Both the position numbers and the translations under genes were made by a program. A stretch of DNA of 64,000 nucleotides from Edaphochlamys debaryana. Lineage: Eukaryota; Chlorophyta; Chlorophyceae; Chlamydomonadales. The DNA lies in contig JAEHOE010000018.1 in NCBI GenBank assembly GCA_016858145.1, positions 620,001-684,000 of the forward strand, in the 5' to 3' direction. The first letter of the stretch is position 1. Every line of letters starts with the position of its first letter. This document shows positions 12,291-24,850 of this stretch, in pieces. The notes beneath the pieces were generated by a model. The model was not told the origin of the DNA. It searched no databases and saw only the letters and a program-made list of their open reading frames with translations.

Positions 12291-15200
12291 TCACGCCAGC
12301 TTGATCAGGAGCGGCGCGGGCGACACGCGCACGCTCCAGGCGCCGCCGACACCCCCGCCCTGCACCACGTCGCCCACCGCCACAGCCGCCTCGCCCTGCC
12401 CGCTGAATACCCAGGCCTGAGGAAAAGGGAAAAGGAGGGCAAAAGCCGGTGTCGTAAGCAACCCGTGCACGCCCGAGCCTAACAGATCAGGAATCAGCTA
12501 CATGCCCACAAGCGTGTCCCCCGTGTAACGTGCCCCCGCCCAGTCCCACTTGTGAGCCGGGGCTGCGCGCCAGCGCCAAGCCCTCCCACGCGGCCACGTC
12601 TCCCTCGGGCCCCTCGCCCACGGCCACGGGCCGCCACGCCATCAGGTGGGTGGCGGCAGCCACGGGGTCCACCACGGCGGAAGCTCCAGGCACGGGGGCA
12701 GGGCCCAGCAGGTAGGCGTAGAGCCCCGACCGCTCCGCCGCCACACCGAGGAAGCGGAGGGAACCGGCGCGCTGCGGCCGAGGGCCGGTGGGGGCGCGGC
12801 ACGTCACGTCAGACAATGTTGTTCTTTCAACAAAAGCATACGGATAGCATACGACGCTGTGCAGGCTAGAGCCAAGACATGGGCGCGGGCCTCACTAGCA
12901 TGAAGGACTCGAGTGCCACGAAGACGGGGAGCTTGGGGAAGCCCGTGTTGTTGGCGCCGCGCAGCCCCGACCGCTCGAACACGCCGTTGCCGTCGTCGGC
13001 GTTGGCATAAAAGAACCAGGTCGCCTGCGCCAGGCCCTTGCGCGCCAGCACCAGCAGACCGCGGATCGCGTACAGGGCCTGCAAGGGGCAGCGGAGGACG
13101 GGGGAGGAGGGGAGGGGAGGAGCGGAGCGGCGTGGGGCGGGGCAGGAAGACGGAGGTGTTCTCCGTGGTTCTGGCTAAGGCCGGCGGTGGCAGGGGCGGC
13201 TGCGGAGGCCCAAGCCCAAGCGAGGTCTACCGGTAGGTACCCCAGCTACCGGCAGCTGGCTCCCGCCCTCCATGCTCGCACCTGGGCGTGCTGGCTCACG
13301 CACACGGTGGTGTTGCACACCTCCCCGGGAACGTGCGCGTCCCAGCCCCACTCCGTGATCCACAGCGGCTTGCCCGGCATGTTGACGTCGCGCCAGCTCA
13401 GGAAGTTGTTCACCTCTGGGGGCCGGGCCGCAGCGGCGGGGGGCGGGCGTCGGGCGTCGGGCGGTCGGACAAACACACTCGCTCCAGTCTCCACCCCACA
13501 TGCTACCGCACACCGTGGCCCTTCACGTCGGCTTGCTTCCGTGCGTCAAATAAGCACACACTTCAAAGGCCACGACCCTTTGAATCGACCTCAAGGAACC
13601 CCACTCGGGGAGCCCGAGCCCGACGAGCCCCACCGTTCATGGAGGTGCCCGGGTGCTCGGGGTGCACGCCCGTGCGCAGGCCGCCCGCCTCGATGTCGTT
13701 GTACCACGAGTAGGCGTGCACGTTGAGTCCGTCCAGGAGGGGGGCCACGTCGTAGGGGATGCGGGCGCCTGCAGGGGGCGGGGGCGGGGTGCAGATACGG
13801 GGCGGGGTCAGGGGCCGCCCAGGAGGGGGGCCACGCCGGGGCGGGGGAGCACGCGGGCGCCTGCAGGGCCGTGTATGGTGGTTGTGGGGGAGGGCAGCCG
13901 GGTGGGGTGATGGCAAGGTGGGGTGATGGCAGGACACTGCTTGGTCGCGTATCATCGGCAATGTAGGGGAGCGGCCTCTGTTAGGAACTACGGGGCCGGG
14001 CAGGCGCTGGATTGGGACGTGTGGTTGCGATGCGGCGGTTGACAAGGACAGGGGACTCAGTGGTCAAGGGGCCCAAGAGGAGCGGCGCACGCACCTACGA
14101 AGTTGCCCCCGTCCGGCGCCTCGGCGAGCGGGTAGGCCGCCTGCAGGAAGGAGGACGAGAGGTTAGGGAGTTGGGGCCAAGGGCTTGGAAATGGGCCGCT
14201 AGCTTGACCCCCTGCTGGTCTTGCTGCCCTGGTGCCTGCGAAGTCAAGTTAAGACCCCAAGCTGCCGAGTCCCCAACGTCCCCCACCCTGGCCCGGCCCA
14301 CCTGCAGCGCGCATGGCAGCAGGCGCAGGGTCGGGTCCGCGTCCTTGACACCGTGTGCAAAGCCGCGCAGGACCTGCAGCAACGTGGGGAGGCGGGACGC
14401 AGTAAGGACAGGCGTCAGGCCTTACGAATGCAGGGCCAGACCACATTCCGGGACGCCGCACACGACATCTCACTTGCCCCTGGAGGCCTCTGCACGGCCC
14501 CCCCCACCCCCATCCATGCACCATGAGGGGACGTGGCTCGCCTTGCGATAGAAGTCAGCTCCGTAGGTCCAAGGCTCATTGCCCACCTCGACCGTATCGA
14601 GGCTCACGTTGGGCGGAGCGCGGCCGGGGCCGAAATGCTGCACGGGATAGCGAGACGCGGCACGGCAGTTGGCTAAGATAAGTTGTGCCCCCGCTTCAAG
14701 TGCCGCACTTCACCGTTCCCATAGCGCCGCAGTACCCCGTGCCGTCCACCTCAACTGCTGCAGCCGCTTTGCCGCCGGAGGTCCCGAAGCAGCTCTCGGC
14801 CCCGGACCCACCCTGGCGAACTTGTATCCCAGGTTGTACGCGGTGGCGGTCACGTTGGCGCCCCACGTGCTGACCGGCTGGTCATCGGCCAGGAACTGGA
14901 ACGTGGCATCAACCTGGGTAGGGCAAGGAGGCCGAGGTCAGAGATGTAACGAAGGGGAGCGGAAGCCGGCGCAAGCTGCTGCGGCCCTGGCCTGACGCCC
15001 GGTCCGGCGCAGCGCCCAGCCCACCTTGAGGCCGGCCGACTTCCAGCCCACGTACTCGCGGTCCCAGTCCAGCCACCTGCGCAGCACGCACGCCATGCCT
15101 CCAACAGGTTAAGGTCAAGTTTAGTTGCACACCGCCATACACGCCAGCAGGCAGCGACGCCAAATCCGCATCCGTACATGTACAAGACCAACGACCGCGT

Positions 15201-18200
15201 CAACCTCACAACACGCCACCCGCAGCACGCATGAGCCGTGCACGCCACGCACCACATGGCGTCGGTGCCGGTCTTGGACATTGTGTCGTACTTGGGGTCG
15301 TTGGTGGGCAGCCTGACGTCCCAGTTCATGCTGCGTGCGTGCCGGGCAGATGCAGGTTGCGGGGTGTGGGCAGGTGAGGATGCGGGCCGCTCGAGGCAGC
15401 GCTGATCGTCAACTAGGTCAGTGCAAGCGGCGGGTCAGGGCCCAGTGGGGACAACCGGGGCCCACTCACCCATGGTAGTTCCGCCCGCGCGAGGCGATGG
15501 CCGTGTAGTACAGCGGGCCCTTGCCCTTCCTGCGGCCATTGGGAATCATGATCCCACGTAAGGAAACGACACCGCGAGAGGTCTGGGCAGCGAGCCTCCG
15601 TGCTGAGCATGGCGCTCCCGCGCACTGCACGCCAGTAAGCACGCCCCGCCATCAGGACACCGCGCGGAAAAGAGGGCGCACTCACGCGACGGCCGTCTTG
15701 CTGAACTCCTGGAAGCCCCAGCCCCAGATGCCGTTGACTCCCAGGAAGGAGCGAAGCGACACAGGGTGCGGCACGGGCGCGGGCGGCGGGCCCCAGCGGC
15801 CGTACTGGTCGTACGCGTCCATGCCCCACATGTACACCTGCAGCAACACGCACACCGACAGCAAGCGGCAAGAGCGGTAGGACTTTGGTGTGGTGCAGGA
15901 CTTTGGCAGCGCGCCTAAGCAGTCGCCAGCCCAGCATACAAACACGCGTCCGAGCATACCATAGCCATGTGAAGCATGGCTTGACGACGGGCTCGAACCC
16001 TGCACACTACCCCGGCCCACCCACCTTGCGCCAGTCCGCGTCCTCCTTGACGCGGTGCGTGATCTTCATGAAGCGCACGCGCCTTAGCGCGGGCAGCCAT
16101 ATGTCCACCGCGGAGAGCATGGCGGGGTCCATGTTGGACTGGGCGGGGAAAGGGCGGTGGGGAAGTGTGGGAGGGGGGAAGGGGATGAGGTGAGTGACGT
16201 GCAGTGGGTGGGAGCTGCTGGCATGAGTGGCATCCAGGACTAGTGCGAGCGCGGGACGAGCGCAGGACGAGCGCGGGACGAGCGCAGGACGAGCGCGGGA
16301 CGAGCCGGTAGGTGGCTCACACGGATGGTGTCCCAGCTGACGCCGTCCTCCGAGACCGTGAAGTCCGAGGACAGGGCGTCGGGGCTCCAGTAGCGGATCC
16401 TGCGGGGCAGGAGCAGCCCGGGAGATCCGCACGCTGTGGCTGACAGTAGCAAGGCTCGAAGCAGGGCACCGAAATCAAGCCAGTGCAGTGCGTCCATTGG
16501 GCCCTTCCCGCGGTGCACGTCCCTCGTCGCGCAGCTCCCCCCTTTCCCACCCCACCCACCTGAGCATGCCCACGTCGTAGGCCTTGCCCATGTCCACCTG
16601 AGCCCACTCCACGCAGGGGGCGATCTGCACTGCAAGCTCGGTGAGGCTGAAACCGCCGCTGGCCTCCACAGACACAGCAACCACGTTCTGCGCGGGGGCA
16701 CGGTGGGCGGGCAAGGGGATGACGAGGGGGGTGGTTAGTGAGGCGAGTGGCTTCTGGACGAGCCGCGTCCAAAGAGGGTACACGGGTCTGGTTCCACGGC
16801 CTAATTCCGGGCCCTCGGCAACACAAGGTCATGCGCTGCAACCCTGGTCACTTCAACATCTCTCTCCGCACGCACGCACGCACCTGCCAGGGCCCCAGGG
16901 CGCGGGTCCAGGCGTACTGGTCGGGCGAGCCGGGCAGCAGGCTGTAGACCTTGGTCCGGGAGCCGTCGGCGAAGGTCAGGAAGACGTCCACGCTGGGGGT
17001 GGAGGCGCCGCTGTAGGCCTTGAGGCTGACGCGCTTCACCTCCAGCGGGCCGCCGGGGATGGGCACGTTCAGGAAGGCCTTGCCTGCGGCCCGCAACGGG
17101 GCGTGGGGTGGTTACCAACTGGTGGTTCGGCCGGGGCAGGTGGTGACAGGATGCGTGGATCCCCTAATGGGACTGCAACTCGGGGACAAGCAGTGTTGCG
17201 GTCACCGGTCGTCGGGTGCAGCATCGACAGCCTTGCTGCGCGCGCGTACCTCCTCCGGGCGGCACGGCAATGATGGCCGAGGTGTAGACGCTGGTGTCGG
17301 TGGCCGAGGCCAGGTCCGTGGAGCCGGCGGACGCGGTGCAGGCCCCGGCGGTGGCGCACAGCCGCAGCAGCGGGTTCATGTGGGGCCGGCTGGGCGGGCG
17401 GGCGGGGGAGGGCAAGGGTCACAGCAAGGAGAGGTCGGCACGGCCTCAGCTACGAGAGCGTGAGCACGCCAAGGTAGGTACGTTGCGTGCGGGCTTGGGC
17501 AGTTGAGGGCAAGAGCGCCGTGGGCTCACAGGGTGTAGCCGGTGGGGTGGCAGGCGTCCGACTGCCACTGCGTGTTGTCGTTGCCGTCCGAGATGCAGGG
17601 CAGCGCGCTGGGGTCGGGGTTGGAGGACACGGTTGCCTTGCTGCGGGGGGGAAGCGCAGGGGGGAGGAGGGGCGGGAGCGTGAGGCAAAGCGGTCCAAGA
17701 GGTGCGTGAGAGTTCAATCTGCTGTGTCCACGTTCCCATGGCTCACACAAGGATCAGGCCCCAAACAAAAGCACCAGGACCCTGCTCACGCGCCGTAGCT
17801 GAAGGCCTTGACGGTGCCCGCCAGCGCGTTCCAGCCGTCGGGGACGGGCTCGGCGGGCGGCGGCGGGGGCGGCGGGGAGGGCGGCGGCGGCGGCGCGGGC
17901 GCGGGCGCAAAGGCGTCGATGCCCCACACGTAGGCCTTGCTGTAGTCCTTCTCGACCACCGTGTGCCGCACCGCGATGTAGCGGGCCTGAAGAGTGGACA
18001 GTAGACACACCGAAAGATGGTCAGGCGCACAGGCATCAGCTGCAAATGTTGGCTACCATCAATAAAGCTACTCCAGCGTCGCCAACCCGCCAGGCCGACC
18101 AGACACACGCGCGGCCTTGCCGGACGAACAGAAGCAAGCCCAGAAAGCGAAGTGCAGCGCGGCCTTCCACAATCCCCTTGCGAGGTGGAGACCAGTGGCT

Positions 18201-19940
18201 GGACCCACCCGGATGGGCGGCGACAGGGTGAGGGTGAGGGCGCTGAGGCGGCTGAGGTCCAGGGTGGGGACGAGGGCGGTGACGCCGCCAAAGCCCAGGC
18301 TGGTGGAGGAGGCCAGCAGGCCGCCGGGCGCCAGGGCCAGCCCCGAGGGGCCCTGGTCGGGTGCCGCCAGGAGCGCCGATGCGGTAACGGTGGAGCCGGG
18401 CCAGTAGCGCACGCTGCAAGCAGGGTACAGGAGAAGAGGGCATGGGCGAGGCCGAGGTCGGTTCAGGTGAGGAGAGCACGAGGGCGCAAGGAGGTGTGAA
18501 GAGCTCTGGCATACCTTTGCAAGCTCCGCGGGCCCGCACGCCCAGCCCTGCCCCGCATGCCCGCCCCGCCCAGCACAACTACCCGGCACGCCACGCACCG
18601 CACGCTCCCCACGTCCATCTCTGCGCCCAGGTCCACCGCAGCGCCCTCGTAGCACGGCCCCGTCTGAGCAGCAGCCTCGGTGACGGCGAAGGTGGCGCCC
18701 GCAGTGATGTACAGCGCCGACACGCCCGACCACGGCCCAACCGCCGCCAGCCAGGCGTACGAGCTGGACGAGTTGACCGCCAGCACCTGGACGAGCCGCG
18801 GCTGCTCACCGGCAACGGTTGGCGCGATCTGTGCGGGGAGCGGGGGCGGGAGCGGCACGTGGGGGTTGGTGCCGCGGCGCCGGAGCGCTCGTGTGCCGGG
18901 ACACAGCAGGACCCGACCCATGCGCTCGCCCGGCGACGCGCACCACCATCATAACAAGCAAGCACAAGCTTCAGATACCGGTACCGAGCTGCATGCAGGC
19001 CTGACAATAGGCCCGGCAGCAAAGGGTCGAGCCAAGCCGCTTGAAGCGCAGGACCCACCCCCGCCACGCTCCCCTCACCTCGACGTAGAGCCACGCTGTG
19101 GCGGCTGTGGGGTTGGACGCAGGCGCTGCGGGGAAGATGCCGCGCAGGCCCACCCGGGCCACCGTCACAGGGGCCCCCAGCAGCGGCACGCGGACCCACG
19201 CGGAGCCGCCCAGCGGGGCCACGATGTTGGCCGAGGTGCCGGGAGCGGCGCCGTCGGTAACGGAAGGCAGGGACGTGGAGCCGGCGCTAGCCGTGCAGCC
19301 GCCCGAGCTGGTGGCGTTGCAGCGCCACAGAGCCGCGTTCATTGCGGGGCGCGTGATGTAGCCGTTGGGGAAGCAGGCGCCCGATTGCCACACGGTCGTG
19401 TCTGGGGAGGGGCGCGGAGGGGCGGTCGACGGGCGTTTCCGTGTTAGTCACAGAGTTGCCGGGAGGTTTTGGGGGACGGGTCCCTTTTGGAGAGGCGCCG
19501 GCGTGAGGTCTTGTGTTGGGCAGCATGAGGCACGTAAGACGGTGGGGCCGGATGTGGGGTGTTCGACTTGGAGTCTGCCCCCGACGTCGAGCCCCTACCC
19601 CGCCGTTTCCGCCCGATGACTACCGCTCAGACTGTTGAGGGCCCGCAGCGTCCAGGCATCAGGAGTCATGCCAGGGCCGCTTTGCGCAGCCCGCTACCCC
19701 GGTTTGGAGGCGCAACAGAGATGTCGTCGCCATATGGCAGGCGCATTCCCTTTCCCCGCCCGGCTTTCGCGACCACAGCCTACCGTTGCCGTCGACCACA
19801 CTGCGTATAACGGTCGCATCCGCGTTGCTTGTCACCAGCACGGCCGAGCTCAAGCTCGTGAGCTGCGCCTGGCCGTAAGCAGTTCGCGCGAATAGAACCA
19901 GCGCTACCCCCAGAAGTAACTTATCCGATGTCCTGGCCAT
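12291..19940 (-). CDS. Secreted glycoside hydrolase (clan GH-A type) with discoidin-like domains and polyproline hinge
   Basis: About two dozen exons give roughly 1,150 residues. Residues 1-23 are a signal peptide (VALVLFARTAYG, then QAQ). Two galactose-binding, F5/8-C-like regions follow: the first begins VVDGNDTTVWQSGACFP, the second ISDGNDNTQWQSDACHP. Each is followed by a Cys-rich TASAGST segment. Between them, near residue 340, is a Pro-rich hinge (PPPPPSPPPPPPP) of the kind common in volvocine matrix proteins. From about residue 650 comes a barrel-type glycosidase: FLGVNGIWGWGFQEF, then VEVGNEPW near residue 800 (probable acid/base Glu), LNVHAYSWYND, and WITEWGWD near residue 920 (probable nucleophile Glu), then ATWFFYANADDG. 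The two Glu are about 120 residues apart, as expected for a GH-A barrel. A beta-rich tail ends LIKLA. The exact GH family (39-like is my best guess) and the substrate are not known. Likely role: trimming wall or matrix glycans. Confidence 0.8.
16251..16305. repeat. Tandem 11-bp repeat, five copies
   Basis: Units alternate GCGGGACGAGC and GCAGGACGAGC, five in a row. The array lies in an intron of the glycoside hydrolase gene. Confidence 0.85.
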
Positions 19941-20667
19941 ACTGGCCAGGTGCTGGCACACAAGTTGCGCAGTTCGCTGCAGTTTCTGCCAACAAGTGCT
20001 ACCGCCCCTAACCAAGAGCTCGTGCGTACTATCTATGAGGTTGATGTTCGTATGGTATCCTGCTAGGCTGGGAGGGCGGAAGGCGGCATCGGCGGAATGG
20101 TGCACGGATACGGAATACGGACCCGGCAGGTTTCGGGGCACAGCCCCGCCCGCATTCCTACCCAGAGCGACGGAGAGTAGCCCCAGAACCGATCAGGACG
20201 CGATGGCGATGGCTTGCAGACTCGCCCCCCTACCGGTCGGCTTCCGGCGTGCACGCTCGCTCCCAACTCCCCCCGGCCCCCGACCCTCCCGCCGTCCTTC
20301 CGGGCGTCTCCCCGGCCCTGGCGCCTCAAGTGGACGGTGAAGCGCCTGGACCCCCCACCTTCTCACGCCGTGAAACTCCTCGCTCTTCCAGTCGCGGTGT
20401 CGTCCGGGTTCATGCGGGTAAGCGAGCAGCGTGCAGCAGAGTTCGCGCGGGCAGCGTGCTGCATGTGATGTCGACACAAGCAGCGCTTCCATACCTCAAA
20501 TGCATCGAGTCCAATGAGCACCACTTAACTCACAACTCTAACGACTTCCAGGACTGAAAGGTCAAGACATGCGCATGCGCTTCTCTAGCGTACAGGCAAG
20601 AAGCTCCGTGCGATCTGGCGACCTCTAGCTACTCTCCTGATATGTGGATAAGTTGCAGCTGCAGTCC
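19941..20667. promoter_or_regulatory. Divergent promoter region, glycoside hydrolase and ankyrin copy 2
   Basis: 727 bp between start codons that face away from each other. It must carry both 5' UTRs and promoters. No TATA-like box or other feature stands out. Confidence 0.4.
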
Positions 20668-23600
20668 ATGACGCTTTCGGAGCGCGATGCCATGGATACC
20701 CACGATTGCCAGGCTCCCGCGCAGCTGCAGCCGGCACCGCAGCTGCAACCGGAAATTATGATGCGTATTGCGTCGTTCCTCAGCCCTTCAGAAGTGGCTT
20801 GCAGCCTGCGGGTCCTCAGCAAGGCCACAGCGCGGCTCTTCCCGCCAGCGGTCCTCCATTTCTCCAAGCCAGTCCCCACACACGCCTTCGCCACGCGCTG
20901 GCTCCGCCCTGGCGCCACCCGCATCCTCCCGCTCGCCCGTCGGCGCCAGCTGCTCCACCTGACAGCTGCCTCCGGCGTGGTGGCCAATCTGGAGGTGGCC
21001 GCAACCGCCAGCGGCGTTGCACTCGACGGCTCCGTCCTGGAAGCCGCGGCCCGTGCCGGCAGCCTGGAGGCATGCACCTGGCTCCGGAACCGGGGCTGTC
21101 CGTGGGGCCCGGCCGTGACCACGGCAGCCGCACGGTCCGGCTGCATGCCGTTGGTCTACTGGCTCATTTCCAGCGGCTGCCCTTGTGCGCCACGCCAGCT
21201 GCTGACGGCGGCGGGGGAGTCGGGCAATGCAGAGCTCGTCGAGTGGCTGCTGTCCCAGGTACGGCCCGCGCGGTCACGAGGGATGACGGGCGGCGTTTGC
21301 CATGGGAAACACGACTTGACCGTCGAAGTTCAGGGCAAACCATTGTGTGGTTCACCATTGAAAGGGGCGTCTGTACTTCGTACAAATCCGCGGTCCTTTC
21401 CTGCCTCTCAGCCCGCTGTGCCTTCCTGTGTCTCCCAGGACGGACTCGACTATGCCTTTGGCGCCGCCCTGGGCGCCGCCCGGGGCGGGCACGGCTCTCT
21501 GGCCCTGGACCTTTTGTCGCGGCCCATGGGTGCCCTCCTCTGCGCCGCGGACTTCGCCCCGGCCTCTGCCGGCGTTGGTGCTGGCGGCGGCGGGGGGACC
21601 CCGGGTGGGGCGGTCCTGCTGGGCGGCGCAGCCGAGGTGGGACCGGGAAGGGTGGTTTCCTTGCGTCCAGACTCCAGAGTGGCCTTACTCTCTCACTCCT
21701 TCACCCTATGCTCCATCCGTGCTGCGACCAGTGGGGCCATCCGTGCCACGGCAGCCCTTAGGGTGAGTGCTCAGTCTGCCCTGCCTCTCCCTCCCATGTC
21801 TCCGCTGCCCAGGTCCTGGGCCCCGCCGCTGCGCTGCTGGCGCTGCTGGAGGCGGGGGCGCAGGGGCTGGAGCTGGGGGCCCTCCAGGAGCTGCACGCGA
21901 GGCACGTGGACCCATTCGACTCGCCCCTCATGCTCACGGAGCTGGGTGAGCAGTGTGACCAGGGGCCAAGGGAGGTGTCTGGGCAGGGGCCTAAATGCTG
22001 CGTTGTACCCCTGCCAGCCCCACCCAGCAGATTGTGCAGGCGGTTTGAAGCAGTCTTACCATTGTTCCAGCTGGAGTTTCGGACGTGCTCCGCATGGTAC
22101 CCACTCAGGTGTGGAGGCGGTGCGCGTGGTGGCGGCGGCGGTTGCCAGCCCCACGGGCGACTGGGCGGCCAAGACCGAGTGGCTGCTGGAGAGGGGCTAC
22201 CCGCGCAGCCACAGGGCCCGCCTGGCGGCGGCACAGGCGCCGGACGCGGCGCCCCGGCTGGCCTGGTGGGTGTCCGCTGGAACCTTTCCCCGATGGATTG
22301 TGCCAGGGGCATGCTCGGGCACTCACTCTCTGGGCGACGGGGCAATCGCTCTCTGGGGTGTAAGCCGCGCGACGGGCGTTGTAGCCCGGACATGACAGGG
22401 GCCCCTGCGGACTGCACCTGACCGCAGGCTCGCGGCGCGCGGCTTCCCATCCCACGGCACGGAGCTGGAGCTGGCGGGGCGGCGGGGGGACGTGGCGGCG
22501 CTCCGTGTGCTGCTGGGCGCCCCCGAGCAGCCGGCGCTGGAGCGGCGAGGGCAGGCGGCGCAGGCGGCGGCACTGCGGGCGGCTGAGGCAGGGCAGCTGG
22601 AGGCCCTACAGGAGCTAGCCCTGATGGAGCCTGCGGCCCCGGCCCCGGCCCCGGCCCCGGCCCCGGCCCCGGCCCCGGCCCCGGCCCCGGCCCCGGCCCC
22701 GGCCCCGGCCCCGGCCCCGGCCCCGGCCCCGGCCCCGGCCCCGGCCCCGGCCCCGGCCCCGGCCCCGGCCCCGGTCCCGGCCCCGGCCTCGGCCCAAGCA
22801 GTGCCACCGGCCCTGGCCCCGGCCCGGGCCCAAGCAGTGCCACCGGCCCCGGCAGTGCCACCGGCCCCGGCAGTGCCACCGGCCCCGGCAGTGCCACCGG
22901 CGCCTGCGGCTGATGGGCTGGTGTCAGCACCAGCACCCGAAGCACCTTCGGGCCCTGGGCACGAGGTGCACACGGCAGCTGTACCTGCGCCCGAGCCAAA
23001 AGCAGGAGCAGCAGCCGGGGCCTCAGGGGCAGCAGCAGCAGGTCCGGCCCCGCCGTCGGTGCGGTCGTGGCTTCCGCTGCCGGCGCTGCGTCAGGCGCTG
23101 TTGGCGGCGCTGCGCGGGGGCCACGTGAAGACGGCGGCGTGGCTCGAAGCGTGCCTCCGGGCAGCAGCCAGCCAAGGGCATACCGGCAGCGGTGGCAGCG
23201 ACGCCCGAAGCGACAGCGAGGCCGAGGACGCGGCCGTGGGCGAGGGAGGTGAGCGCCCCTCGGCAAGGTGCTGGGCCTGGGGATGGCCTGAACGCCCCCT
23301 AAGTAGCTTTAACACACCAAATCCCTCGGATTTTTGCAGGTGTGGAGGCGCTCCCGGGCGCGGGCGAGGCGGCTGCGGAGAGCGGCAGCGTGCCCACCAT
23401 GCTGTGGCTGGCGGAGCGGGGCGTGGGGGTGGCCTCGGCGGGCAGCAGGTCGCTGGTGGCTGCGGTGGCGGTGGGGTGCGAGCGGGCGCTCGACTACCTG
23501 GTGGCACACGGCTGCGAGCTGGAGGTGGGGAAGCGGGGCTCAGGGGCTCAGACAGAAGGATGCAGAGTCCGTATGGGGCATGTCGAGAGGCCCTTGGTGG

Positions 23601-24219
23601 TCGCGTTAGGCCCGGTCCGAGCTGTGGCTAGGTAAAGATACCGACAAGGCTGCTCCCGCCCCGGCTGCTCCCGCAGGGCGACGGGCACCCCTACGTCCGC
23701 GCGGGCGAGGGCGGCGACCTGGCCACACTGAGGTGGCTGCGCCGCAACGGCTGCCCCTGGAGCCCCCGCGGCGACACACTCGTCCGCGCCATCGCTGGAA
23801 GCACCGGCACCGGCGGCGGTGAGCCGGCCGCGTCCTGTGCCGAAGATGGTACCGCTGCTGCACCAACAGCACAGGCCCTCTCTGGACTGGCAGGATCTGG
23901 AAGAGGAGCAGGAGGAGGAGCAGGAGGAGGAGGAGAAGCAGGCGGGCCGGGCGCGGGCCGTCGTCACAAGTGCTGCTGCCTGGCGGTGCTCCGGTGGTTG
24001 GAGGCGGAGCAGTGCCCGGTGGACTGGGACGCAGCGCTGAGGGCGGCAGCGCGGCGGCGGGGCGAGGGCGGCGACGAGGAGGACGAGGCGGTGCGGGCGT
24101 GGGTCAGGGCGCACCACGCCGCGGCGGTGGAGGCGGGCAGCGTGAGGGTGGGCCTGGACCGGGTGCGTGGCTCGCGTGGGCGGAACGCCATGCCCTGGGA
24201 CTACTTGCGCGACCTGTGA
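20668..24219 (+). CDS. F-box-like / ankyrin-repeat protein, copy 2, with Pro-Ala dipeptide tract
   Basis: Seven exons join in phase: 20668..21258, 21439..21636, 21813..21945, 22109..22265, 22428..23248, 23340..23524 and 23677..24219, giving 875 residues. The N-terminus (EIMMRIASFLSPSEVACSL) matches that of the ankyrin gene at 4.7-6.7 kb, so the two are paralogues. Degenerate ankyrin units follow (AAARAGSLEACTWLRNRGC, AAGESGNAELVEWLL) and continue through the last exon, which ends WDYLRDL. The large fifth exon carries a long Pro-Ala repeat encoded by a perfect CCCCGG run and a following AVPPAP repeat, so the ankyrin array is split by a flexible rod. The last exon also has a Gly-rich linker. 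The start could instead be the ATG at 20692. No targeting signal is seen. Confidence 0.85.
22637..22774 (+). repeat. Perfect hexanucleotide microsatellite, 23 x CCCCGG (GGGGCC on the other strand)
   Basis: 138 bp without interruption; three imperfect units follow to about 22791. It is in frame inside the ankyrin gene and encodes alternating Pro and Ala. All six frames across it are open, reading Pro-Ala, Gly-Pro and Pro-Arg on the plus strand and Gly-Ala, Gly-Pro and Gly-Arg on the minus strand. Confidence 0.95.
22798..22905 (+). repeat. 18-bp coding repeat, GCAGTGCCACCGGCCCCG
   Basis: Four adjacent copies start at 22834, 22852, 22870 and 22888 (the last slightly changed), with an extra copy at 22798. 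They encode AVPPAP in the ankyrin protein, directly after the CCCCGG run. Confidence 0.85.
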
Positions 24220-24850
24220 GAAGCATAAATAGCGGCGGGGGACCTGTGGGCTTGACGGCTCACCTGCGGGACACTGAGGGAGGAACTCGAGGAAGCCAGG
24301 CATGGGCATGACGCGCAACGAAGGGGTGGACGGACATGATCGAAGGCACGCAGGGAAGCACGGTGGTCCGCCTCGGCCGTACGCCAATAATGTGCAACCC
24401 CAACCGCCGTCACACCGAGGGCTCGAGATTTAGGTGCCGAGGGTGTTGGTACGTGTACACAAGCACAAGCGCATGTACACGTAATTTGCCGCGGTGCAAG
24501 CACCGTGCAACCCGCGTCGTCCCAGTCCTTTCATGTCTAGTCACCGTTCGCCCTTCTCTCCAGGGAGGTCCGTTGACAGGAGTTAACAACTCACAGCTGC
24601 ACTCTAACACGTCCGCTGTGCCATCACAGACAAAGCAAGTCTCGAGACCAAGCAAGCGTCAGCTGTCCCGCGACAGCCGGTCGCCGTTTATAGCCACGGG
24701 TTGTTGTTGTCGGTCGTCCTCAATCCCGCTTGACGCTGGCGCCACGCAAAAAGCTGACTTTCGCTGTCAGGATTGGAGGGCAGTGCCATCTCGGACAGAG
24801 AATCCTTCGGCATCCAAGCTACCCGGTGCCAGCCTCCCGAGACCGCAGTC
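24220..24850. other. Tandem intergenic gap, ankyrin copy 2 to SRCR copy 2
   Basis: 631 bp between two plus-strand genes. It should hold the ankyrin 3' UTR and the SRCR promoter. No coding exon or clear signal was seen. Confidence 0.45.
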